From positions 4,874,438 to 4,938,437 of the forward strand of contig JARUPZ010000021.1 of NCBI GenBank assembly GCA_031213475.1: a stretch of 64,000 nt of DNA, read 5' to 3'. The stretch is from Nereocystis luetkeana. Taxonomy: Eukaryota; Sar; Phaeophyceae; Laminariales; Laminariaceae. Position numbers and translations under genes: made by a program. Below the pieces are notes generated by a model. That model was not told the origin of the DNA. It was given only the letters and a program-made list of their open reading frames with translations, and did no database searches. Below, in pieces: positions 56,058 to 64,000 of this stretch; position 1 is the stretch's first letter, and each line of letters opens with the position of its first letter.

Positions 56058-57419
56058 ATGTGTTGGAGGCGGATCCTCGACGACCCCGGTGCATTCCCGC
56101 CGGAATTCTGGCAGCTCTTCTTGCAGTCCAACCTCACTGCCTTGGGGGAAAAATGTCGACCCGTATGTGTAGGTATGACATGGAGACGACTTATCGCAGC
56201 TGGGACGATGCGGCAGTGGCGGCCACGGCTGGAAGAGATTTATCGAGAGGCAAGGCAGTTTGGGGTAGGGGTTCGAGGGGGGGTGGAGCAGGTAGCTCTA
56301 CGCGCCCGGGTGCACCATGAGGCAAGAAACTGGCTCATCCTAACTGACTGTTCCAACGCCTTCAACACTGTAAAGCGGACGGCAGTACTTGCCGAAGCGG
56401 CCACTTGCGTGCCCGCGCTCACGCCGTTCATTGCTAAATGCTACGGCGAGAGGCCCGCCCCTACGTTCTTCCAGATGGATTCGGGGGAGCGGCGCAAAAT
56501 TGACTGTTCCAGTGGAGTGCAGCAAGGGGATGCCATGGGCCCGGCGCTGTTCTGCATGCCACTGCTGCCAATACTCAAGCGGGTCCGTGAGGAGTTCGAA
56601 CCCCGGGGTGTTGAAGCCTTTGCATACCTCGATGACATCAGCATCGGCATGTCAGAGATCACACCGGACACGGTGAGAGTAGTGCCCTTTCTCCAGCACG
56701 AGCTGTGCGAAATGGGGATTGCCATTAACCCCAGAAAGACGGTTGCTTTGCCTCCCAAAGGGCATATGCCTACGTCGGAAGAGATAGCACTTCTGAGGGG
56801 CATCGGTGTTCGCATTGCGGAAGGGGGTGGGGTAAAGGTGGTTGGCGTGCCCATAGGCACTGATGCATTCGCGGTGAACAGCGCCGTGGAGATAGTCCGA
56901 GATGGGGGAGCAGAGCAACTCGCGCGCATCCTGCCGCGTATTTCGGACAAACAGTCGGCGAACCTCATCGCCACCAGTTCAATGGTGCAGCGGACCTCCT
57001 ACATTGAGCGGGTAATGGACCCGGAGCTGCCACTACCCGCGTGTCAGCGGGCAGACACTATCGCAATGTGGATGCTCGAGCGCCTTCTCGAGCTTCCAGG
57101 GACAGCGGACGAATCGCCGTTCTTTGCGGACGGATGCCCGGCGAACCGGTTGACGCTACAGCCGCACCAGAAAGCGCAGGCGAGCCTCTCCACAGGGGCC
57201 GGGGGGTTTGGACTGTCGTCGGCTGAATCAAGGAGAATGTCAGCGTCCATCGGGAGCTTAGTGGCGACGGTGCCAGAGGTCCTCGCCGACCTCTCCGGTC
57301 CATTAGGGGGAAAAGTCCGAAGGGAGTTCACAATTCGGACCTCGTTCGCCGCATATGGAGCAGCGTCAGGGACCTTCGCGATATCCATGGGGTATCGGAG
57401 GAGGCAATGGCAAACGTAG
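56058..57419 (+). CDS. Reverse transcriptase domain of LINE-2 (broken element)
   Basis: A 453-codon frame with RT signatures: LTDCSNAFN (motif A, Asp97), SSGVQQGDAMGPALF (motif B, about 151-165) and AYLDD (motif C, 189-193). The catalytic aspartates are present. The GVQQGD and YLDD spellings and the associated C-terminus point to a non-LTR type found widely in algae and oomycetes; I cannot name the clade. The first ATG lies two bases after the MITE-1 TTAA, so the true N-terminus is missing. The frame is lost near 57345-57405 relative to the downstream domain, so this copy is probably inactive. Confidence 0.85.
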   Translation: MCWRRILDDPGAFPPEFWQLFLQSNLTALGEKCRPVCVGMTWRRLIAAGTMRQWRPRLEEIYREARQFGVGVRGGVEQVALRARVHHEARNWLILTDCSNAFNTVKRTAVLAEAATCVPALTPFIAKCYGERPAPTFFQMDSGERRKIDCSSGVQQGDAMGPALFCMPLLPILKRVREEFEPRGVEAFAYLDDISIGMSEITPDTVRVVPFLQHELCEMGIAINPRKTVALPPKGHMPTSEEIALLRGIGVRIAEGGGVKVVGVPIGTDAFAVNSAVEIVRDGGAEQLARILPRISDKQSANLIATSSMVQRTSYIERVMDPELPLPACQRADTIAMWMLERLLELPGTADESPFFADGCPANRLTLQPHQKAQASLSTGAGGFGLSSAESRRMSASIGSLVATVPEVLADLSGPLGGKVRREFTIRTSFAAYGAASGTFAISMGYRRRQWQT

Positions 57420-58515
57420 TCCCGGAAGGTTGGCGGAACAGGGCGTTCCGCGCAAGCGAGGAAGAGGGACAGAACAGTATGATGTGGAGGTACTGCCGGC
57501 GCATGACGCGCAAACGATTAGCTCCCACAAGGCGCAATACAAGCTGGGGCAGCAGATCAACCGGGTACGGTACCAACGGTACGTTGCTTCTCTGGACCAG
57601 CTCCCCGAGGTAGCAGACCCGTCGGATCGGGACGACGTGTTCGGGGGGACGGAAACCAGAGGTCTTGCCAAGGTTCGGCAACGGAGCCTATCGGGACCAG
57701 GCGCAGTCGCCTGTTTGCGTGCAAGGCCCGTGGACATGGCACGTGTCATACCGGCTTCTGAGTTCGTGTCTATGGGACGGCGCTTCCTGGGAATGGAGGA
57801 GCCCAAAGCGGCGAGGTGCCCGTGCTGCGAAGTGACGGATGTCACCACACGTCACGCGCGTACATGCCACCGAGCAGGCGCACAGGTTAACCAGCATCAG
57901 CCGCTAGTCCACGCGCTGTCTCGCACCTTTAAGCGGTTGTCCATCCGCCACCAAATGGAAAGCGGAGCGCCCTTCAACGCCGATAGAAACCTCCGCATGG
58001 CCATAGTGATAGAGAGCGGAGGCCTCCGAGACGCTACGTCGTCAGAGTACCGCAACAAGGCGATACTCCTCGACGTCACGCATGCAGACCCCCAAGCGAG
58101 GGTCCACATGCGGGCTGGCAGCGCTGATCGAGACGGTTCAGCCGCTTCCACTTCTGAGGCGCGAAAGCGCAACCACTACGCTCGTGCAGGACGAGTGTCC
58201 TTCGACGAGCGCAGCCATAAACTTGTCACCCTCGCGGTGGAAAGCTTTGGACGCCTCGGGAAGGAAGGTAGCGATTTCATCGACCAGCTGGCGGCGAGCA
58301 TCGTTGGAGGAACGGACGGGGGATCTTTAGCAAAAAAAGGGGTTTGTAAGGAGCACCTTTTCCAGGTCATATCGGTGACTACCCAGGTCGCGATCTCGCG
58401 CAGAGTGAACCGATACAAGCTCGCCCTGCGAGACCGCCAGGCCGCCAGGGGGAGAAGGGAGGAGGAGGGAGGACTACTACCGATGGCGTGGGGGTGGAAT
58501 GTAGGTGCGGAGTAG
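57407..58515 (+). pseudogene. LINE-2 C-terminal zinc-knuckle / endonuclease-like region, frameshifted
   Basis: The protein continues first in the 57407 frame (VVPEGWRNRAFR, KRLAPTRR) and, after a second shift near 57525-57545, in the frame ending at 58515 (QINRVRYQRYVASL onward). Around 57817 it has a C-x2-C-x8-H-x3-C knuckle, then ILLDVTHADPQA and SEARKRNHYA, a layout like restriction-like endonuclease domains (PD-(D/E)XK) at the C-terminus of some non-LTR elements. The endonuclease label is inference from motif order. Two frameshifts make it a pseudogene. Confidence 0.7.
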
Positions 58516-58734
58516 GAAGCGTGGCGTATAGATACATAGTAGGTAAAATATCTCGGTAAATGGTGGGGGTGCAAGGGAGTACACGCAGGGAAGGAGAATT
58601 GGTTCGATGAAGTTAGTGGTATTCGATGAATTATGTCAGCTTTTTCATTTTGAATGGATAACGCCCTGCACATTGTCAGAAGGCAAATAAAAAAATAAAA
58701 AAAATGTGAAGAACACACACATGAACAAACACAC

Positions 58735-59086
58735 ACATACGACACCTTCCCGTGAAATCTGTGCAAAAAGCGAACGGCCGAAAAAAACGATCGGACCCCT
58801 GGGTCGCGAACTCATAAGATACATACTACAAAGTATTTAACTGTCAGTTGTTGTACACCAGGCACCTGGTACCAAGTACTCGTACTACAGCAGCAGCAGC
58901 AGCAGTATACACATACGACACCTTCCCGTGAAATCTGTGGAAAAAGCGAACGGCCGAAAAAAACGATCGGACCCCTGGGTCGCGAACTCATATAATACAT
59001 ACTACAAAGTATTTAACTGTCAGTTGTTGTACACTACACCAGGCACCTGGTACCAAGTACTCGTACTACAGCAGCAGCAGCAGCAG
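58735..59086. repeat. 176-bp tandem duplication
   Basis: Units begin ACATACGACACCTTCCCGTG at 58735 and 58911 and are almost identical. Both end in CACCTGGTACCAAGTACTCG and a short (CAG)n run. Confidence 0.88.
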
Positions 59087-59263
59087 TAGTATCGGGTTGG
59101 GTGTATTGCTTTCGTTTTTCTAACAAAAAAAGTCTGCCCCTTTTTTTGTTTCGGGGGGGGGGGCGGGGCGGGGGAATTGGAGTGGTGAGCGAGGTGCAGA
59201 TCTTCTCGAGCGGTGAGGAGCCCCCCATAAATTATATACCAGGGTACCTGGTCTAAATTATTG

Positions 59264-59367
59264 ACACTTTTAGGGCGAACTACGCGGTCCCGTTGTGAGG
59301 ACGAAGCAATCAAATTCTAAGTAGTTTGTCCCCAAGACGGGACTGCTGCATGTCCTAAAAGGATTAA
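59264..59367. mobile_element. MITE-1 copy, diverged
   Basis: CACTTTTAGGGCGAACTACG at the left and AGTTTGTCCCCAAGACGGGA to CCTAAAAGG at the right, then TTAA at 59364. Confidence 0.7.
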
Positions 59368-59397
59368 TACCCCTGTCGTAGAATCTGCGTACCTCGT

Positions 59398-59712
59398 ATG
59401 TGTGTGTTCTTCACATTAAACCGTGTTTTTTCTATGTGCCCGTCGACATCCAGCACAAACAGTGTCCGTGCCGATTCTTCAATTCTAGAAGAGATACAAG
59501 TTCTGTGGTCACAAAGCTACGCCACAGAGACATTACGTTGCCACGTACCTGGTATGCAGTAAGCACAGCAGTGGGCAATGCAATGCCATGTCATCATCCT
59601 AGATACGACTGGCGCGACATGCACAATCTATGAAATAGAGCAACGAAAGGAAACAATCAAATAGAACACAAAAACAAAGAAGACAAATCGAAAGAGAAAA
59701 AGAAAAAAAAGT
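59398..59712 (-). mobile_element. 5'-truncated LINE-1 3' UTR copy
   Basis: Minus orientation. Contains GTGAAGAACACACACA at its 3' end (plus 59398) and runs back to the T/C-rich block. It carries the CCTGG+TA gain at 59549. Confidence 0.78.
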
Positions 59713-59764
59713 GTACGAGTATATATGTGAATATTTATGTGTATGTAAACGTACATGTATACCT

Positions 59765-59782
59765 CGTATATATGTATATGTG

Positions 59783-59825
<43 letters not shown>

Positions 59826-59848
59826 TTGTATATGTATATGTATATGTT
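59765..59848. repeat. (TATATG)n microsatellite
   Basis: About a dozen hexamers, next to the 3' tail of a SINE-1 fragment. Confidence 0.9.
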
Positions 59849-59859
59849 TTGTTTTTGTT

Positions 59860-60053
59860 TTTTTTGTTTTTTTTTTTCCATCCCATTCATTATCTTCGCA
59901 CATCTTCTTCTCTCTCTCCTTCCAACTCGTAACTCAGATCCGGGGTCACATAGCAGGCTCTTCTCCCCCCTTCCCGCTACGGTACGTGCCTTCATTTTTA
60001 TCGCGAGAAGATTTCAGCCTTTTCTTCCCTCGTCGACTCGCATCGAATTGTGC
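59860..60053 (-). mobile_element. 5'-truncated SINE-1 copy
   Basis: Minus orientation. It has the body and tail of SINE-1 (GCGAGAAGATTTCAGCC on the plus strand, T-run at about 59857-59877) but lacks the tRNA-like head. Confidence 0.8.
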
Positions 60054-60074
60054 ATATGTATACCTGGTATGCTT

Positions 60075-60140
60075 TTTCATTTTGAATGAATAACGCCCTG
60101 CCAGCCTGCACATTGTCAGAAAGCAAATAATAATAAAAAA
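60075..60140 (+). mobile_element. LINE-2-type 3' end fragment
   Basis: TTTTTCATTTTGAATGAATA through GCACATTGTCAGAAAGC plus an A-rich tail, very close to the 3' end of LINE-2 at 58640-58705. Confidence 0.7.
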
Positions 60141-60276
60141 AAATGTATATGTGTGTGTGTTCTTCACATTAAACCGTTCTTTCTACCCGTCGACATCCAG
60201 CACAACCAGTGTCCGTGCCGATTCTTCAATCCTAGAAGAGATACAAGTTCTGTGGTCACAAAGCTACGCCACAGAG

Positions 60277-60617
60277 CGGGGGGGGGCACGACAGATTGTT
60301 TCTCCTAGATTTTGCTTTCATTTTTCTTCTTTTTCTCTTTCGATTTGTCCACCTTGTTTTTGTTTTCTCTTTGATTGTTTCTTTCCGTTTCACTATTTCG
60401 TAGATTGCGTATGTCGTGCCTGTCGTATCTAGTATGATGACATGGCTTTGCATTGCCCACTGCAGTGCTTACTGCACACGTGGCAACGTAGTATCTCTGT
60501 GGCGTAGCTTTGTGACCACAGAACTTGTATCTCTTCTAGGATTGAAGAATCGGCACGGACACTGGTTGTGCTGGATGTCGACGGGTAGAAAGAACGGCTT
60601 AATGTGAAGAACACACA
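60277..60617 (+). mobile_element. 5'-truncated LINE-1 copy nested inside another LINE-1
   Basis: A plus-oriented copy starting in the G-run/GCACGACAG block and ending GTGAAGAACACACA. It is flanked by CACAGAG at 60270-60276 and 60618-60624. Removing it restores the normal 3' UTR order of the minus-strand element. Confidence 0.88.
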
Positions 60618-61383
60618 CACAGAGATACTACGTTGCCACGTGTGCAGTGTGCACTGCAGTGAGTGGGCAATGCAAAGCCATGTCATCATACTAGATACGA
60701 CAGGCACGACATACGCAATCTATGAAATAGTGAAACGAAAAGAAACAATCAAAGAGAAAACAAAAACAAGCTTGACAAATCGAAAGAGAAAAAGAAGAAA
60801 AATGAAAGCAAAATCTAGGAGAAACAATCTGTCGTGCCCCCCCCCCGCAGGCGAGGTGGCCAACACTTGAAAAATAACGAGCTGGAGAAAAGAAAGAAAA
60901 AAATAAAATAAGAAAAAACACCACTGCTTGTAAACAGAGTAAGACAAAGAACCAAGGGAAAAAGTAACAAGGAAAAATAACAAAGGGGAAATAACAGGCA
61001 GACCAAAGGCCAAAGCACCTTCCAGGTGGCGGCAGCAGCTTGTGGTACGAGTAGTATAGCCAGGTTCTCCCTGCTAGTTCGCCTGGTACCTTGCTACCCA
61101 GACTGCCGTCTCCGCCCTGCGTTCGTCAACTATGCCCAGCCCCTTGGCGTCAGACAACACGAAACGAGCAGAGCAGGTTCGTCTTCCAACCACGCCACAC
61201 GGCTCCTTCAGTACGGCTTATCAATCAGAAAAGGAAGAGGAAGAGAAAAAATAATATGAAAATCACGGAGAGTCAGCGCAAGAAAGAAAAAAAAACAAAA
61301 ACAAGAAGAGAAGACAAGGGAAGACCACGTTCGAACCAGCTGCACCGGTTGGTGGCACTAGTAGTATGGTCATGTTCTACTTT

Positions 61384-63708
61384 CTAGTCGACTTGGTGCC
61401 TTGCTACCCTGTCTGCCATCTCCTTCCTACTTTCGTCTACCGCCGTTTCCCTTCTACCCCTCCTGTTCCCCCCCCTCTCCGCATTCCCTCGGTCGGGCTT
61501 TCTGCCACTTCTCCTGTTGCCCCCTCCCCCCCCGTTCCCTTGGGCACCATCCACGGCGGATGCGCGGCGCAGCCTACTCATCTCAGCCTCAGCCTCGTGC
61601 CACCTCACCATGAACCGTTCGGCTGCTTCAAGGATCCCCCGGTACCACTTCCCCGCCTTTTTGGCTGCAGTGGACCACAACGCGGTCTCAACTCCAAACA
61701 CCAAGGAGGGGGCAACTTCCGTTGACCCTTCGGTGGCTCGGAACTCCCTAAGGTCTTCGACTATGCATCTATGCCAAGTCTTACACTGTCCGCCTGGTCT
61801 CGGGTTCTCCTCACCTGCCATCGCCCCGAACATTACCCGACTGGGTAATCGCTCCTTGCTTTGCCGTGCCACGCCCCCCGCAAAGAAGAGCCGCCGTTTA
61901 CGAATGGTCGTTTCGATGCTCTCGCAACGTGTCATCTTGAGGGCCTTCGCGTACGAGAGGGTGGCATGGTCAGTATGAAGTCGGCGCTGGAAGCCAATGA
62001 CTCGCAGCAGGACTTGGTGGTGAGCCGTTCGAAGCTTGGCAAAGTGTTCCGCTCTGAGGGTCCACGTCACACACCCGTACAGCAGGGTCTCAATCACCTC
62101 GGCCTTCAGCATTCGGAAATTAAGGCTAAGGGGGGCGGTCGTCCTATCATACAGCTCCGGGCCGAATCGTTTGAGGCATGCTCGCATGAGGCGGATCCGT
62201 CGGTCGATTTCGAGCGAGAGCGCAGCGTTTTCGTGGATAACGCCGCCTAGGTATAAGAACTGGGTCGTCTGCTTATGCCTCTGACCTGCCGCTTCGATGA
62301 CGAGCGGTGGTGCGAGGGTTGTCCGGTCTGGTGTTTGTAGGACCATTGTCTCAGTCTTCTTTTCCGACACCGTGAGGCCTGCTGCTTCGAAGACAGTCAC
62401 GATGACTGTCATCATTTTTGCGAGCCCTTCAGGCGACTTCGAGACAATTCCTGCATCATCGGCGTACAACATGCCCCATACAGACCTTCGCACGCACGCC
62501 AATGGCTCCTCCTTCCCTGTTCGAACTACTCCAGCTTCACTGAGTTGGACCAAATCCCTTACAATGGCTTCGTCTTGGCTGAAGCGTACCAGTACGACGT
62601 GTAACGCAGCAGCGAAGAACACGTTGAACAGTAACGGTGATAGTACACAGCCTTGCCGCAGCCCCTGCGTGACATCAAACCATTCCGAGAGCTCGCCGTC
62701 ATCAGTACGCACGCGAGCCCGCATGCCATCGTGGAAATTACGGATAATTCTCAGCATCTTGGTTGGTACGCCAAAGCGTGTGAGTACCTTCCATAACAGC
62801 TCTCGGTCGACAGAGTCGTACGCTTTCTGCAGATCGATGAAGCACACGTATAAGGGGATTTTCCTCTGTCGTCCGAGCTCTTGCAGCCGGCGCACGACGA
62901 ACAACATATCAATCGTTGATCGTGCGGGGCGGAAGCCGCACTGTTCCTCGGGGAGTAGTTCCTCGGTCTCGCAGTAGTTGCTGAGGCGGGACGCGACGAT
63001 TTTCAACAACACTTTGCCTGCGTGGGCAACAAGCGAAATCCCTCTATAGTTGTTGCAGTCAGTTCGATCCTTCTTTTTGTGAAGGACCTTGATGATCGCA
63101 TCTTTCCATTGCTGAGGGACTTCTCCTGTTAACCAAACATTGACAAGGATGTTGTGAAAGCGCTGGGCGAATGCCGGGTGGTCGATTTTTAGGAGTTCGA
63201 CCGGGAGACCATCTGGCCCGACAGCTTTCCAATTCGACATCCCCTTAAGTGCTTCTGTCATCTCGTCTATGGGTGGTTCATCTTCAAGCGACAGTTTAGG
63301 CGGTCGCGGTGGCAAGAGGTCGATGATCGTGGGATCGAGTTTCAGCGACTTCGTGTTCAAGAGTTTGTGGTAAAACCCCGCCCATCGTTCACGAATTCGC
63401 ACCTTATCCCGTAGGATCGTGCCATCCTCGTCCCTAATAATGAACTGTTCGCTCCTCGCTTTAGTCCCTTCCAATCCTACCGTACTCTTAAGGTGCTTGT
63501 AAAAGCCTCTTTGGTCGTTGTTCGCTAGGAGTCGTTCGGTTTCGGCAAGGTACGCTTCGAAGTACGCATGCAGTCCTGCGTCAATCACCTTCTGCAGGTT
63601 CGCACACGCAGATCTCAGGGTCTTCCACGCGGTTCTGTCCCGGGGGTGGGCACGCAAGAATTGTCGTGCATCCTCCCTCGCTGTCCATGCTGGCATGAAT
63701 GCGGCCAA
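61384..63708 (-). CDS. LINE-1 ORF2-like reverse transcriptase (774 codons in window frame)
   Basis: Non-LTR reverse transcriptase. An N-terminal linker (1-190) leads into RT motifs: KAVGPDGLP (161-169), NNYRGISL (219-226), FRPARST (259-265), [12 protein letters not shown] (290-301, Asp292), [15 protein letters not shown] (348-362) and YADD (415-418). The C-terminal region has [11 protein letters not shown] (605-615) and [13 protein letters not shown], typical of the post-thumb domain, and ends in a Gly/Arg-rich low-complexity tail. The in-frame coding signal continues upstream to the window edge (64000) but crosses a TAA at 63771-63769, so the full ORF is interrupted in this copy. The boundary 63708 is an open-frame limit (TTG), not a proven start; the first ATG is at 63696. 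The RT assignment is secure; the clade is not determined. Confidence 0.92.
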   Translation of the reverse strand: MAAFMPAWTAREDARQFLRAHPRDRTAWKTLRSACANLQKVIDAGLHAYFEAYLAETERLLANNDQRGFYKHLKSTVGLEGTKARSEQFIIRDEDGTILRDKVRIRERWAGFYHKLLNTKSLKLDPTIIDLLPPRPPKLSLEDEPPIDEMTEALKGMSNWKAVGPDGLPVELLKIDHPAFAQRFHNILVNVWLTGEVPQQWKDAIIKVLHKKKDRTDCNNYRGISLVAHAGKVLLKIVASRLSNYCETEELLPEEQCGFRPARSTIDMLFVVRRLQELGRQRKIPLYVCFIDLQKAYDSVDRELLWKVLTRFGVPTKMLRIIRNFHDGMRARVRTDDGELSEWFDVTQGLRQGCVLSPLLFNVFFAAALHVVLVRFSQDEAIVRDLVQLSEAGVVRTGKEEPLACVRRSVWGMLYADDAGIVSKSPEGLAKMMTVIVTVFEAAGLTVSEKKTETMVLQTPDRTTLAPPLVIEAAGQRHKQTTQFLYLGGVIHENAALSLEIDRRIRLMRACLKRFGPELYDRTTAPLSLNFRMLKAEVIETLLYGCVTWTLRAEHFAKLRTAHHQVLLRVIGFQRRLHTDHATLSYAKALKMTRCESIETTIRKRRLFFAGGVARQSKERLPSRVMFGAMAGEENPRPGGQCKTWHRCIVEDLREFRATEGSTEVAPSLVFGVETALWSTAAKKAGKWYRGILEAAERFMVRWHEAEAEMSRLRRASAVDGAQGNGGGGGNRRSGRKPDRGNAERGGNRRGRRETAVDESRKEMADRVARHQVD

Positions 63709-64000
63709 GGTTTCGGCAGGCTCACACCATCCATGTCTGCGGTGGCGACGTGCAGGGGGTGGTACCTCTTATTCGACCGCATCAATAACAGCCGTAGTGA
63801 AAATCTCAACTATACCAGACGTATTACGGGGCTGGATAGGCTGGTTGAGAGTGGAGATGACCCTGGAGACTACTCGTTCACGACACTTTCCATCGGACAT
63901 AAAAAGCTGCCTGTCGAACTCTCGGCGTTTCGTCGGTCTACGTATTTGTCTGTTGGGCGCAAAACGACCACCAAGTCGGACTTTGATACCTGGTATACAA

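Larger units (their letters stand above)
56056..58705 (+). mobile_element. LINE-2: 5'-truncated non-LTR retrotransposon
   Basis: An RT domain in one frame, a C-terminal zinc-knuckle/endonuclease-like region in another, a ~190-bp 3' UTR and the terminus CCCTGCACATTGTCAG with an A-rich tail (58685-58705). The N-terminal part is lost at the MITE-1 boundary. The terminus is related to the 3' ends clustered at 53.6-54.9 kb. Confidence 0.85.
60147..64000 (-). mobile_element. LINE-1: long non-LTR retrotransposon, runs off window
   Basis: Minus orientation: coding region from the right edge to 61384, 3' UTR to 60147 ending in GTGAAGAACACACACACA. The 3' UTR is split by a second LINE-1 copy at 60277-60617. 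The 5' part (including any endonuclease domain) lies beyond the window. Confidence 0.88.

Noticed and set aside
56441-56974. 177-codon minus-strand frame
   Set aside because: Antisense to the LINE-2 reverse transcriptase domain.

Overview
The window looks like nuclear DNA of a photosynthetic stramenopile, most likely a brown alga. That is inference from gene structure and repeat content; no species-specific marker is visible. Evidence for a eukaryote: a nine-exon galE gene with GT-AG introns, LINE-type retrotransposons, tRNA-derived SINEs, many MITEs, long triplet microsatellites and GC-rich exons in repeat-packed non-coding DNA. There are no bacterial operons, rRNAs or convincing functional tRNA genes.

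Layout. 1-13.4 kb is gene-poor: an AGATC-rich inverted-repeat element, minisatellites, two MITE families, a decayed array of a coding-like unit (4.86-6.1 kb), and a foldback sequence between two LTR-like direct repeats (8.5-9.8 kb). 13.9-33.0 kb holds UDP-glucose 4-epimerase (galE, minus strand, 354 aa) in nine exons spread over 19 kb. Its first two introns (5.8 and 8.2 kb) are filled with SINEs, LINE 3' ends, MITEs and foldback elements. A 1.2 kb gap separates galE head-to-head from UAP1 (34163-35710, plus strand, 515 aa, one exon), which makes UDP-GlcNAc. 35.7-50.4 kb is gene-free: more MITEs, AGATC elements, a 205-bp triplication, and (AAT)n and (ACT)n arrays. 50.4-64 kb is a retrotransposon graveyard. 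It has a truncated LINE-1-type copy carrying a SINE insertion, a cluster of LINE-2-type 3' ends with a 90-bp perfect palindrome, a 5'-truncated frameshifted LINE-2 with a zinc-knuckle/endonuclease-like C-terminus, and a long LINE-1-type RT copy that runs off the right edge and contains another copy of itself. (LINE-1, LINE-2, SINE-1, SINE-2, MITE-1 and MITE-2 are local names used only here.)

How the genes fit together. galE interconverts UDP-Glc and UDP-Gal. UAP1 forms UDP-GlcNAc from UTP and GlcNAc-1-P. Both feed nucleotide sugars to polysaccharide and glycan synthesis, and their divergent layout makes a shared promoter plausible.

Most unusual signal: about 35 copies of TACCWGGTA in 64 kb (about 0.5 expected by chance), including shared-TA tandems. 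Comparison of repeat copies shows filled and empty sites, where TA has become TA-CCWGG-TA. These look like excision footprints of an unseen TA-targeting DNA transposon, or a very small insertion class.
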